A stretch of DNA of 64,000 nucleotides from Gemmatimonadota bacterium (lineage in GTDB: Bacteria > Latescibacterota > UBA2968 > GCA-2709665): positions 62,001 through 126,000 of the forward strand of contig JAPPFJ010000006.1 in NCBI GenBank assembly GCA_028877215.1, given 5' to 3'. This document shows positions 9,923-19,128 of the stretch, piece by piece. The stretch's first letter is position 1. Each line of letters starts with the position of its first letter. The position numbers and the translations under genes are program-made. The notes below the pieces were generated by a model. The model worked only from the letters and a program-made list of their open reading frames with translations, searched no databases and had not been told where the DNA came from.

Positions 9923-11386
9923 TCATTCTTCCGGAAATACATTGCACCCCGGGGGCGCCTTCCAGTGACCCGCCAGATCGTGTTCTACAGCGCCGGCCCA
10001 CCGTCGCAAAACGCGCCGTCCCTCGGCCCGTCGTTGCAGCTTATCCCCGATCGCGCCCCCGTTCCATCCCTCCCGGACCCGATCCAGGAGCGCCCCCTTC
10101 ACCTCCGCACAACCCGGATCTCTCGCCAGGTCGTTGAATTCATGGGGATCGTCGTCGAGATTGAACAACTGTGGTTCATCGAATCCGTGGAAATAATTCA
10201 ACTTCCAGCGACCCTGGCGGACCATCCGGCCCGGCGGTTCGTCGGCGCCGCTGTAATTTTCGGAAAACACCTCATTCGACCAACCCGGCGCCCGTCCGTC
10301 GCCCTCAAGAAAACACCTGAGGCTGCGGCCTGAAACCTCCGGCAGCGGATCTCCGCCGGCCAGGTCGATCAGCGTGGGGCCGACGTCCAGCAGGCTTGTC
10401 ACGGCATCAACACGCCGTCCCTCTCCGAATCGCCCTGGAAACCACGCGATCATCGGCACGCCGGCGGATCCCTCGTAAAAGCTGCTCTTCCACCACATCC
10501 CGTGCTCGCCTGCCATCTCCCCGTGATCCGACAGATAGATCACCGCGGTGTTGTCCGCGAACGACGTTGAAGCCAGCGTCTGCAGTAACCGTCCGATCAG
10601 ACCATCCAGGAACGTGACAAGGCCGTAGTAGGCCGCGCGTGCCCGGCGCACCGCGTCATCGCTCAATCCGTTGACCCCGCGCTTCTCGCGCCAGAGACGC
10701 ATTGCCGGATGCAGCTCGTCCAGGTAGCTTTCGGGAACGGCAGGCAGTTCTACGCGATCGTAATATCCCGTGTATAAATCCCCGGGACAGATAAACGGGC
10801 AATGCGGCAGCACGTAGCCCGTTACCAGGCAAAACGGACGCTCGGCGCCGGACCGGTCACGGTTTTCGAGAAACTCACAACACGCCTCGGTCACTGCAAC
10901 GTCGTAGGCCTGGTAGGCCGTGCGTCCCGGTCCGGAAATCTCGACCGATTGGCGGGATTGGCCGGTCGTCCCGGTCGGAATCTGTCCCAGATCGGGACCC
11001 GGACCTCCCGGCAACGGACCCGATACATCTCCAATGATGCGCTTCTCGAATCCGTGAAGCTGGTCCGGTCCGACAAAGTGCATCCTGCCGCCAAGGACCG
11101 TCTCGTATCCCGCCAGCCCCAGACCGTGTGCGAAGGTGGGAATGTCCGACCTCAGAAAACAGGAATTGGACCAGACCTCGATATCAGACGCATGACGTCC
11201 CGTGAGAAAAGTCATCCGCGACGGCACGCAAAGCGGCGCCCCGCAATAGGTATTTTCGAATAGCACGCCCCGTCCTGCAAGGGCGTCGAGGTGCGGCGTT
11301 CGGACAGTTGGATCCCCTGCGCAACCCATATACCTCCGGTTGTGCTGGTCCGAAATAATCGCCAGAAAATTGGGTTGGTCCGGCAC
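9923..11386 (-). CDS. Type I sulfatase
   Basis: A 487-residue arylsulfatase-like enzyme. The N-terminus NFLAIISDQHNRRYMGCAG carries metal ligands (usually DD in sulfatases, here SDQH, as in one choline-sulfatase-like branch). The CVPSRMTFLTGR motif contains the Cys that is converted to formylglycine. YLSDHGEMAGEHGMWWKSSFYEG gives the second metal site. No signal peptide is evident at this start, which is unusual for a glycan sulfatase but common in this branch. It probably removes sulfate from a sugar or small sulfate ester, fitting the heparinase upstream. The FGE-like protein at 12772-13914 lacks the FGE cysteines, so the maturation enzyme must lie elsewhere. Confidence 0.9.
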   Translation of the reverse strand: MPDQPNFLAIISDQHNRRYMGCAGDPTVRTPHLDALAGRGVLFENTYCGAPLCVPSRMTFLTGRHASDIEVWSNSCFLRSDIPTFAHGLGLAGYETVLGGRMHFVGPDQLHGFEKRIIGDVSGPLPGGPGPDLGQIPTGTTGQSRQSVEISGPGRTAYQAYDVAVTEACCEFLENRDRSGAERPFCLVTGYVLPHCPFICPGDLYTGYYDRVELPAVPESYLDELHPAMRLWREKRGVNGLSDDAVRRARAAYYGLVTFLDGLIGRLLQTLASTSFADNTAVIYLSDHGEMAGEHGMWWKSSFYEGSAGVPMIAWFPGRFGEGRRVDAVTSLLDVGPTLIDLAGGDPLPEVSGRSLRCFLEGDGRAPGWSNEVFSENYSGADEPPGRMVRQGRWKLNYFHGFDEPQLFNLDDDPHEFNDLARDPGCAEVKGALLDRVREGWNGGAIGDKLQRRAEGRRVLRRWAGAVEHDLAGHWKAPPGCNVFPEE

Positions 11387-11431
11387 AACAAGCCCCCTCG
11401 CCGCAAGGTGCGTTGGTTTCGTACTGACGTT

Positions 11432-12679
11432 TCAGGGACTTCCCGACCCCGAGAGCGTTACGAGCCTGATACGATGGTTGTACGTATCCGCAATGTAAAG
11501 AAACCCGTTCGCCTTATCGAATGCGATGCCGGCCGGCCGGTTCAATGCAGCCGACGTCGCAGGGCCGCCGTCTCCACTGAATCCCGGTTGCCCGTTTCCG
11601 GCCACCGTTGTAATCGTCCCGGAACCAAGATCGATCGCCCGGATGCGATGGTTCTTCTCGTCGGCGACGTACAGGTGCCCATCGGGACCCAATTGAATAT
11701 CGCGGGGGTTGTTCAACATCGCCCGTTCCGCAGGTCCACCGTCCCCGCTAAATCCTGCAGTCCCCGTTCCCGCAACGGTTTCGATCAAATCCCTTTCGAA
11801 GTCCACGCGCCGAATCCGCTGGTTGAGCGTGTCGGAGATATAGAGATTTCCATCGGGCCCAAGAGCCAATCCGCCAGCCGGCCGGGGATTGTTACCCGCA
11901 GGAAGGTTCAGTTGCGCCAGACGGGGAGGACCGCCGTCGCCGCTGAAACCGGCAGATCCAGTACCCACCACGGTGGCAATTACGCTGTTGGCATCGATCT
12001 TTCTCACCCGCAGGTTGCGCTGGTCCAGTACATAGAGCGTGTTGTCGGGCGCAAGCACCGTCTGCGACGGATAGTTCAAAAGCGCATCCTCGGCAGGACT
12101 CCCGTCGCCCGAAAACCCCGGGGTATCTCCCAGAAAGACCCGCACCCTTCCAGTGACGGGATCGAAAAGCCGCAGCTTGTGGTTTCGCCAGGCCGTAAGC
12201 AGAAATGCCCCATCCGAGAGCTGAATGAGATGCGTGGGATGGCTCAGATTGACCGACCTCCCGGGAGCGCCCGGCGGGATACGCTCGGACTGCGCGTAGG
12301 ACCCGTCTCCCATGAATCCGCTGCCGATTGCCGTCTCCAGCGTGCTGTCGCCTTTGGCCGCACGACGCACACGATGGTTGGCCCAATCCAGAACGTAAAC
12401 CCGACCCTCATGCGTGACCATCACATCCACGGGCCAGTAAAACGTGGACAACAGATACACGTTGCCGTCTCCGTCCCAACCCGCATCCCCGGTTCCCGCC
12501 CACGTGCATATCGAACCGGGCGTATCCGAACATAGCGAAGGCGGTGCAATCGGTTCCTCATCGTCGTCGGATTCGACCGGGTTGTCGTCACCGCAAGCCG
12601 AAAGAAGACACGCCAGCAATCCGAGGACAAACCAGAACCAACACCGCCGCAATCCATCGGTTTCATTCTGCATCAGCAC
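11432..12679 (-). CDS. NHL-repeat lipoprotein
   Basis: About 415 residues; an ATG two codons in may be the real start. A signal sequence with lipobox LLSAC leads to a lipidated Cys, followed by an acidic Asp/Glu linker. The rest is at least five NHL blades, easily seen as the recurring phrase GFSGDGGPA followed by a segment such as LGPDGHLYVADEKNHRIR. NHL propellers are extracytoplasmic binding scaffolds; no enzymatic residues are apparent. It lies in the same direction as, and just downstream of, the FGE-like gene. The protein probably sits on the outer membrane or periplasmic face. Its ligand is unknown. Confidence 0.85.
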   Translation of the reverse strand: MLMQNETDGLRRCWFWFVLGLLACLLSACGDDNPVESDDDEEPIAPPSLCSDTPGSICTWAGTGDAGWDGDGNVYLLSTFYWPVDVMVTHEGRVYVLDWANHRVRRAAKGDSTLETAIGSGFMGDGSYAQSERIPPGAPGRSVNLSHPTHLIQLSDGAFLLTAWRNHKLRLFDPVTGRVRVFLGDTPGFSGDGSPAEDALLNYPSQTVLAPDNTLYVLDQRNLRVRKIDANSVIATVVGTGSAGFSGDGGPPRLAQLNLPAGNNPRPAGGLALGPDGNLYISDTLNQRIRRVDFERDLIETVAGTGTAGFSGDGGPAERAMLNNPRDIQLGPDGHLYVADEKNHRIRAIDLGSGTITTVAGNGQPGFSGDGGPATSAALNRPAGIAFDKANGFLYIADTYNHRIRLVTLSGSGSP

Positions 12680-12692
12680 TTCTCGTCACACC

Positions 12693-12765
12693 TTATCCCA
12701 TCTGACCGGCCGGTTGAAACCGGATACCTTCTCTCGTCGCAGGCGATGCCTGCAGCCAGACACCG
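12693..12765 (-). other. Two adjacent short hairpins between genes
   Basis: In the 92-base gap between the FGE-like and NHL genes there are two neat hairpins: CCGGTT-GA-AACCGG near 12710-12723 and GCAGGC-GAT-GCCTGC near 12742-12756. Neither is followed by a T-run, so they are not classical terminators. They could stabilise or process an intercistronic RNA. Confidence 0.35.
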
Positions 12766-12771
12766 GCGCCG

Positions 12772-13914
12772 TCAGAAATCGCTTGCACACCGGAATCCAA
12801 TCTGCTCATCTGTCGCAAACGGCGCATCAAACCACCGGGTGGTCGTGTCGGCAAGGTCCGGGAATTTCCACGATCCGCCCCGCATGACGCGGTTGAGTCC
12901 GATGTCCGGCCCCTTTGGGTTTTCTTTAGGCGAATCATGATAATAATCGGGATTGAACCAGTCCTCGCACCACTCCCAGGCATTGCCTGACATATCGTGC
13001 GCCCCGTAGGGACTTGCACCCATCGGATGGCTGCCGACGTCCACCGTACGTCCAACGAGATCTGCGATATTTGCGTGATCCGGAGTGGGCGTGGCGGTAC
13101 CCCACGGATAGGGCCGCTTGTCCGTACCTCGCGCTGCCTTTTCCCACTCCGCTTCCGTGGGTAAGCGCATTCCGGCCCATTCGCAGTAGGCCTTGGCGCC
13201 ATACCAGGTGACGTTCGTCACCGCCCGATTGGCAAGGTAGAATGCCTTCAGCACGAACTCATCCTTGATAGTCCGCCCCAAGTCCTCGCTTTCTTCGCTA
13301 TCGTCCCCTTCGCGCCCGGCCAATACGTCTATCGAGATCCGTATGTCCGCTCTTCTCGACTTCAGATTGTAGAGTTCGTTATCTTCAGAGTCCCGGTTGC
13401 GGTTCACCGCATTCTCGTAGGCGATATCCTCGTCGGTCTGCCAGGGCGCCGTGCGACCAACCGTTTCGGTGTTGCGGTTCCTGTCATTCAGAAAGGCGAT
13501 GAACTGCGCGTTGTTCACCTCGTATTTGTCCATTTTGAAAGCGTCCAGGTACACGACGTGCTCAGGCCCGTCCGGCGGCAGGCCTCCCCGGTCGGTCCCC
13601 ATTGTGAAATCGCCAGCCGGTACATCGAGAAGCTCATGCTTTAGTATTGGTACCACCGGGAATTCGACCACGATCTGCCCGAAAAAGGACGCGAAGATTA
13701 CAAAGTCGGGCAGGTCCACTGCTCGACTGCCGTCCAGATCGTATATCGGGTCGTCTGACTGATACGCCCGTGCGAAAAGGACAAAATCGGTCAGATCGAT
13801 GGTTCCACTGCCGTCAAAATCCACGTCTTCGACCGTGACCCTTTCTGCCCAGACATGCGCAGGGACAAGTACGAGGATAAGGATGAATAAAAAACAAAAG
13901 AGACAACGCGCCAT
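12772..13914 (-). CDS. Secreted FGE/SUMF1-like protein with EF-hand/dockerin-like loops
   Basis: A 380-residue protein with the start at 13914, where AAGGAG precedes. The signal peptide ends after VPAHVWA. Next come two calcium-loop repeats (DFDGSGTIDLTDF and YDLDGSRAVDLPDF) that resemble dockerin/EF-hand units. From about residue 95 an FGE-sulfatase fold follows (GDFTMGTDRGG, VTWYGAKAYCEWAGMRLPTEAEWEKAARG, NAWEWCEDWF, RVMRGGSW, IGFRCASDF). True formylglycine-generating enzymes have two cysteines after GGSF; here that segment is GGSWKFPDLADTTTRW with none. It is therefore likely a non-maturing member with a binding or other role. Extracytoplasmic. Confidence 0.85.
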   Translation of the reverse strand: MARCLFCFLFILILVLVPAHVWAERVTVEDVDFDGSGTIDLTDFVLFARAYQSDDPIYDLDGSRAVDLPDFVIFASFFGQIVVEFPVVPILKHELLDVPAGDFTMGTDRGGLPPDGPEHVVYLDAFKMDKYEVNNAQFIAFLNDRNRNTETVGRTAPWQTDEDIAYENAVNRNRDSEDNELYNLKSRRADIRISIDVLAGREGDDSEESEDLGRTIKDEFVLKAFYLANRAVTNVTWYGAKAYCEWAGMRLPTEAEWEKAARGTDKRPYPWGTATPTPDHANIADLVGRTVDVGSHPMGASPYGAHDMSGNAWEWCEDWFNPDYYHDSPKENPKGPDIGLNRVMRGGSWKFPDLADTTTRWFDAPFATDEQIGFRCASDF

Positions 13915-13991
13915 GTGCGCTTTCTCCTTCACCTGGAACTGCGCTCGAACAATGGTCGACTTCCCCGGCGCAATAATTCTCGGCAATCTCC

Positions 13992-16900
13992 TCATCTCTG
14001 CACCACGAACGTGGTCTCCTTGGTAAAGGACTTTCCGCTGTTCAGGTCCGTGACTTCCACGTTCAGGTAATGTCGGCCCGATCGCGCCTCTCCCAGTTCC
14101 AGTTCCGTGTAGGCCACTTCAGATTCCTGTACGCCCAACTGCTCATATCCAATCGCCACACCCTGTTCTCTTGATCTCCCCGTAAGCGTCTGTGCAAGCC
14201 TCGAAAGCACGCCACCCGCTTTCGGCCCCATGGTGTACTCGACACGGTACTGGGTCTGGCCGAACTCATCCCGCTTCAAGTTGTAGATTTCGTAATACAC
14301 AAATACGTTCTGGCCCAATCCGTATGTTCGAGAGGGCATCGGTACCACGTTCAACCCATGTTTTCCGAATTTGCCGGCATCGCCGGCGGCATCGCTGACC
14401 CTGTATGCCAACTCCAGGTCGCTCACGCGGAGACCCTCACGATGGTAGGATTCGACCTCGACCTGCTGCCGGTATATTCCCAGCCGACCCGTCATCCGGT
14501 CCCTGGCCTTCACTTCCAGCCTGTAGACGCCGGGCGGCACTTCCAGCCTGACTACGTCCGGGAGGACCACGTCCGGTCCCGTTCGATTGCCCGGTTGCTT
14601 GTATAACACCTCTGCAGTCTTACGGTAGACTTTGTCCGATTGGGGCGAGAGCAAAGCCAGTTGCCGGCGCACCGCGACTTGCGTGACGTTATGTTCGGGC
14701 AGGTAGTTTGTCACGGCGCACGGGATGCCGTAGTAAATCTCCAACACACTCTTGCCGTCTCGCCCTTTGAAGTCCGCCAGTGTATAGTAAAAGTCAAACG
14801 GGGATTCAGCATATTCCGGCGTGTAGGTATCCGGAGTCATGGCAACTGCCTGCTTGAACACCTGCTCCGGTGAAAAGCGACGAAACTTCGAAACCTGTTC
14901 AATATTCAGATCAGGCGCATCCGGTACCGGCGCAAAATCAAAAAGCCTGGAGTTGAACTCGTCGGTAAACGTAATCTCTATCCCGCCGTCGATATTCAGA
15001 TAGACCCACGACTCCCAAGGCGTCGACCCGAGGTCGTCCCCGGCGCTCAGAACCGGACTGAAACCCGATCCGGCAAAAATCTCCGTGCTGATGTTGGACG
15101 GCAGAGGCCTGGCAACCGTGCTAGCAAGTTCACTCTGTCCGATATCTCCGGCCGCTCCGATCGTTCCGGCGGTGCTGGAACGTTCCGTATCGGCACGGTC
15201 GGACGACGAGCCTCCGTCCCGGCTTCCCGAGGTCGTTGTCATCTGCCGCAGATTCGAATCGGCCCCGTCAGGGTCACCACCGGTAAACGCGTCGCGCTCG
15301 CCCTCGATGCCCAGATCGGCAGCGGCGCTTTCGAATCCGAGAATATCCCGCTCCAGAGCAAAATTGCGGAGGGGAAAGACGGGACCCATAAACGACGCGC
15401 CAATGGCCTCGGCGCCATACAACTGCCTGGCCAGCCGCTCTTTCACGCGCAGCACGGGCAGGCTGTGCCGGAAATTCACCTTCCGCGAACTCGTCACGTG
15501 GTCCGGATCGCCAAACCGCACGTACACCTCGCCTCGACGGTCCCAGGGCTTCTTGCCATCGGAGAACTCCAGACTGGCATACCAGACCCTGCGGTAATGC
15601 TCCAGCAACCGCTCATTTACCGAAGTGCCTATGTCGGGGTCCCTTACGTTCCAGAAGCCTTCCAGGTAGGCTTCACGGGCAGCGCCCGACGTCCGTTCGT
15701 ATTCGGCCATTTCCTCCGGAGACGCAATCAGACTGATGTCACTATACAGCTCTCGCTGCTCATGATCCAGCCTGGAGATGTATGTCGAAAAAAACCCCAT
15801 CGCCATATCGTGCTTGTTGCGCTTCGCACAGGCCTGCGCCACAATGGGCATCAGTTCAATTGCATCGGGGTACTGGTGTGTAAATGCGCGAACCTTCTCA
15901 AGAATCCGGTCGTAATCCTTGACTTTCAGGTACGCGTGGCCCAGCCGTCTGCCGACTTTCCGGTCGGCCGGCCTCATCGCAAGATATCGGGTGTACCAGA
16001 CAATGGCTTCCTCGTAATCCTCCATGAAGTTGGCGTACCAATCTCCCATCAGCAGATAGGCATCGGCGTATTCAGGATCCGTTTTCAGCACCCGATCCAG
16101 CTCCGGCTTTACGTCGTGCTCGTTGAGCATATATCTCACGAGCGCAATTTTGTACTGCGCATCTACAAAGTCCCGATCCCGCATCAACGCCTTTCTGAAA
16201 TACGTAATGGCCTGGTAGCGTTCATTGTGGAGTTCCATCAACACGAGGCCCATACCGTAATAGGGTTCGGGGTCATTGCCTGGCAGCGCGGCCGCCTTCC
16301 TGAATGCCCATTTCGCGCCCCTGTAATAATTGTCCTCCAGGAATGCATATCCCAGTTTCAGGTGCGCATTCATATCCCGGGGGCGCTGGTGGGCAACGAC
16401 ACGGAGCGGAAAGATCGCCTCGTCCACTTCATTTCCGTCGAGACGCGTCACACCCAGGTCGAAGAGTGAATCGACCCTGGCGCGCGGCATATTCTGCGCT
16501 TCCACCGCGTATCCGCCGGGACCCCCCAGAAGATATTGCACCCGCCCCCGGTGCCAGTAACATGTCAACACGGGGCCACCGGCATGAACTGCGGGACGTA
16601 AAGAATATCCGATTTCAGGCATGTGGGGTTCGTCGGTTGCAGGACAATGGAAGAGTTGTTTGAGTTGCGTCAGATCCCGCGCTCTCTCGGATGCGCCCAA
16701 ACGCCGCCTTTCCAGTTCGACGGACGCCCATGACAGAAGTCCGCTCAGGTCTGTTGCTTCTTCATTGCCGCGCACCGAGTCGAACTCTGATATCAGGTCG
16801 CCGACAACAAGCAGGCGTTCCGAGCATACCGCTTCCTTCAGTGTCTCGTCGTTCTTGATACGGCTCCGAATCGCATCGATGTACCCCTGGCAACTTTCGC

Positions 16901-17741
16901 GGAACAGTCCCAGTGGCGCGTAAGTTTTCTGTACTTCCTTGAAACCGCTGACGGATTCCCGGTACGCGTCTCTGGCGCTGCGATACTCCCCCCTGTGCAT
17001 GGAGTGATGACCTCTCACCCACCAATTCAGCGCCTGGTGAACCATCAGCATTGCCGCGTCGATCTCCAATTCCTGCGCCGACTGAGGGGGCTTGGCCCCG
17101 CCTTCATTTCCTGCACTTCGCCACGCTGGCACTTCGGCGCCGTCCATTCCGACAAACGACCGTTTCCCTTCCACAACCGAAGCAACGGCGTCCGCACTCT
17201 CTGACCAGGCCAGAGGACCGCGCACGTGTCCGCGTACAAGCAGCCGGGCGCGCCCGAAAGTATCAACGGCCCACAATCCTTCACGGTCTGTTACGGCCAG
17301 CTGGCTCCCGTCCGGCGCCACCGCCAGGTTGATCGGGTCCATTTCGTCGGGCAAAGGCCATAGGGACTCCCCGGATGCGTCAATTCGCCAGATCCGATTG
17401 CGCACCAGTGGAAGACGCCGCTGTTTGCGCGAATCGGACGTCAGCCTGCCCAGCGGCGTGGTGCCAAACGCGACGTGGTCCAGCCCCCGTTCCAGGTAGA
17501 CCAGTCCACCTCCGGGCAGGAATCCCGCGTCCCCCGGAGGACCCAGGTAGATTCCAGCACGGGTCGGCGCAGTCCCGTCGGTTCGTCCCTGCCAGATCTG
17601 CGTAAACAGGACCATCGGCTTACCGGAAGGGATGAGCCAGACAACCCGCTCACCGTCACGCGAGTAATTCGCGGGCGGCGCGGCAAGGGCCCCCGAAGCC
17701 AGCCCGAGCAAGGCTGCTGCAATTGCGGCGTATTTCAGCAA
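13992..17741 (-). CDS. GWxTD-domain TPR protein with N-terminal propeller-like region
   Basis: A 1249-residue secreted protein. The signal peptide is MLKYAAIAAALLGLASGALA. Residues ~25-220 look like a short TolB/WD-type propeller (LAVAPDGSQLAVTDREGLW). Residues ~430-650 are TPR units (PYYGMGLVLMELHNERYQAI, ADAYLLMGDWYANFMEDYEEA). Around 690-790 is the GWxTD-type domain: NERLLEHYRRVWYASLEF then PWDRRGEVYVRFGDPDHV. A long Gly/Ser/Thr/Asp-rich linker follows, then Ig-like strands to the end. A paralogue lies at 24381-26783. The family's function is not established. The architecture suggests an extracytoplasmic scaffold. Confidence 0.8.
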   Translation of the reverse strand: MLKYAAIAAALLGLASGALAAPPANYSRDGERVVWLIPSGKPMVLFTQIWQGRTDGTAPTRAGIYLGPPGDAGFLPGGGLVYLERGLDHVAFGTTPLGRLTSDSRKQRRLPLVRNRIWRIDASGESLWPLPDEMDPINLAVAPDGSQLAVTDREGLWAVDTFGRARLLVRGHVRGPLAWSESADAVASVVEGKRSFVGMDGAEVPAWRSAGNEGGAKPPQSAQELEIDAAMLMVHQALNWWVRGHHSMHRGEYRSARDAYRESVSGFKEVQKTYAPLGLFRESCQGYIDAIRSRIKNDETLKEAVCSERLLVVGDLISEFDSVRGNEEATDLSGLLSWASVELERRRLGASERARDLTQLKQLFHCPATDEPHMPEIGYSLRPAVHAGGPVLTCYWHRGRVQYLLGGPGGYAVEAQNMPRARVDSLFDLGVTRLDGNEVDEAIFPLRVVAHQRPRDMNAHLKLGYAFLEDNYYRGAKWAFRKAAALPGNDPEPYYGMGLVLMELHNERYQAITYFRKALMRDRDFVDAQYKIALVRYMLNEHDVKPELDRVLKTDPEYADAYLLMGDWYANFMEDYEEAIVWYTRYLAMRPADRKVGRRLGHAYLKVKDYDRILEKVRAFTHQYPDAIELMPIVAQACAKRNKHDMAMGFFSTYISRLDHEQRELYSDISLIASPEEMAEYERTSGAAREAYLEGFWNVRDPDIGTSVNERLLEHYRRVWYASLEFSDGKKPWDRRGEVYVRFGDPDHVTSSRKVNFRHSLPVLRVKERLARQLYGAEAIGASFMGPVFPLRNFALERDILGFESAAADLGIEGERDAFTGGDPDGADSNLRQMTTTSGSRDGGSSSDRADTERSSTAGTIGAAGDIGQSELASTVARPLPSNISTEIFAGSGFSPVLSAGDDLGSTPWESWVYLNIDGGIEITFTDEFNSRLFDFAPVPDAPDLNIEQVSKFRRFSPEQVFKQAVAMTPDTYTPEYAESPFDFYYTLADFKGRDGKSVLEIYYGIPCAVTNYLPEHNVTQVAVRRQLALLSPQSDKVYRKTAEVLYKQPGNRTGPDVVLPDVVRLEVPPGVYRLEVKARDRMTGRLGIYRQQVEVESYHREGLRVSDLELAYRVSDAAGDAGKFGKHGLNVVPMPSRTYGLGQNVFVYYEIYNLKRDEFGQTQYRVEYTMGPKAGGVLSRLAQTLTGRSREQGVAIGYEQLGVQESEVAYTELELGEARSGRHYLNVEVTDLNSGKSFTKETTFVVQR

Positions 17742-17820
17742 ACGTCCCTCCGGAACCTACCGATGTCCGAATAGCGAAGCGGGCGGAACAGTGACAAGGA
17801 ATACCATAAAGATACGAAAG

Positions 17821-19047
17821 TTATCCCCTGTCGAACAACCCTTCTGTTGCAATCACTTCCAATGCCTCGCCCATCGCGTGGACGGCATTGTCAATATCCG
17901 CTTCGGTATGCGAGAAATTGGTATAGCAGACCGAATAGATGATGATCCCACGCTTCAACAACTCCTCGTTGAACCTGAGAAACAGGCGGGCCGCGTTCGG
18001 ATGATCGAATACCAGCTGTCCGACCGGATGGGCTCCCACGAAACGCGCCGGCAGGCCCAATCTCCCACTGAACTCATTGTAGCCTTCGTGAAGCTGTTCG
18101 CCACGCTTCCACAGCGTTCCGATCACATCTTCGCGGTCATAAACGTCCAGCACGGCCCGAGCCGCGGCGAGACCCAGCGTATCCCCACCAAACGTGGAGG
18201 ACACGACGCAATCCTTCACCGTCTCCATCACATCGGCTTTTCCCACGAAACATGATAGAGGAACGCCGTTCGACAGGCCCTTTGCAAACACCGCCAGGTC
18301 GGGAACCACCCCGAAATATTCCTGCGCGCCCGCGCGCCGCAACCGGAACCCGGTAACGATCTCGTCGAAAATGAGGACGGCGCCGTGCTGCCGCGTCAAC
18401 GTCCGCAGTTCCCTCAGAAACGCACGCCCCTGCTCGACTTCCGCATAGGAGCAAGCCACGCTGACGCCGGCAATCTCACCCGTTGAAGCCTCGAATGCGT
18501 CGGCATACGGCCCGATGTCGCCCCACGGCATCGCGATGTACGTCTTGCGCGTCGCCTCCGGCACCCCTCCTCGAGCCATCGTATTGACCCAGCCGTGATA
18601 CCCGCAGGTCAGGATGAGTTCCCGCTCCGTAAACGCCCTCGAAAGCCGGTGCGCGGCCGCCATTGCTTCGCCGCCCGTCTTCAGGAATCTGACGCGTTCA
18701 GCGCAGGGCAACACCTCGACCAGCCGCTGTGCGACCTCGACTTCCAACGGGTGCGGATAGCTGAACACGATACCACTATCCAGTTGTTGCCTGACGGCAT
18801 TATCGACCGCCGGAAAGCGGTAACCCAGCGTTATGGGTCCAAGCCCGTTCCTGAAATCGATGTATTCGTTACCATCAACGTCCCACACCCGGCAACCATC
18901 GCCCCGAACCAGGTAGCAGGGCTCCACCCCCCGAAGCGCCTCTCTCGGGGCCTTGGAATGGGTCTGCGTGCCCAGCGGAATAACCTCCTGTGCCGCGTCG
19001 TACAGCTCCCACGAGCGGGCAACCGACCTCGCAACCTCCGTTTGCAT
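17821..19047 (-). CDS. Class III aminotransferase (glutamate-1-semialdehyde aminomutase-like)
   Basis: A 408-residue PLP enzyme with the start preceded by AGGAGG. Features are PLGTQTHSKAPREA, DFRNGLGPITLGYRFPAVD, KTGGEAMAAAHRLSRAFT (phosphate site), CGYHGWVN, FDEIVTGFRLRRAGAQEYFG with the PLP-nitrogen Asp, and AVFAKGLSNGVPLSCFVG with the Schiff-base Lys. The whole layout is close to HemL, but the surroundings are not tetrapyrrole genes. The usual GSA-aminomutase residues cannot be confirmed by eye, so a general ornithine/omega-type aminotransferase is as likely. It lies 80 bases upstream of the large GWxTD gene and just downstream of the DUF6785 gene, all leftward. Confidence 0.85.
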   Translation of the reverse strand: MQTEVARSVARSWELYDAAQEVIPLGTQTHSKAPREALRGVEPCYLVRGDGCRVWDVDGNEYIDFRNGLGPITLGYRFPAVDNAVRQQLDSGIVFSYPHPLEVEVAQRLVEVLPCAERVRFLKTGGEAMAAAHRLSRAFTERELILTCGYHGWVNTMARGGVPEATRKTYIAMPWGDIGPYADAFEASTGEIAGVSVACSYAEVEQGRAFLRELRTLTRQHGAVLIFDEIVTGFRLRRAGAQEYFGVVPDLAVFAKGLSNGVPLSCFVGKADVMETVKDCVVSSTFGGDTLGLAAARAVLDVYDREDVIGTLWKRGEQLHEGYNEFSGRLGLPARFVGAHPVGQLVFDHPNAARLFLRFNEELLKRGIIIYSVCYTNFSHTEADIDNAVHAMGEALEVIATEGLFDRG

Positions 19048-19128
19048 GGTTTACCTCCTGAAGATATCTATTCCCGAGCTTCCAATGACTGAATGTTCAG
19101 AGCGCTCGCTATGCCCGCACGCCGCGCG

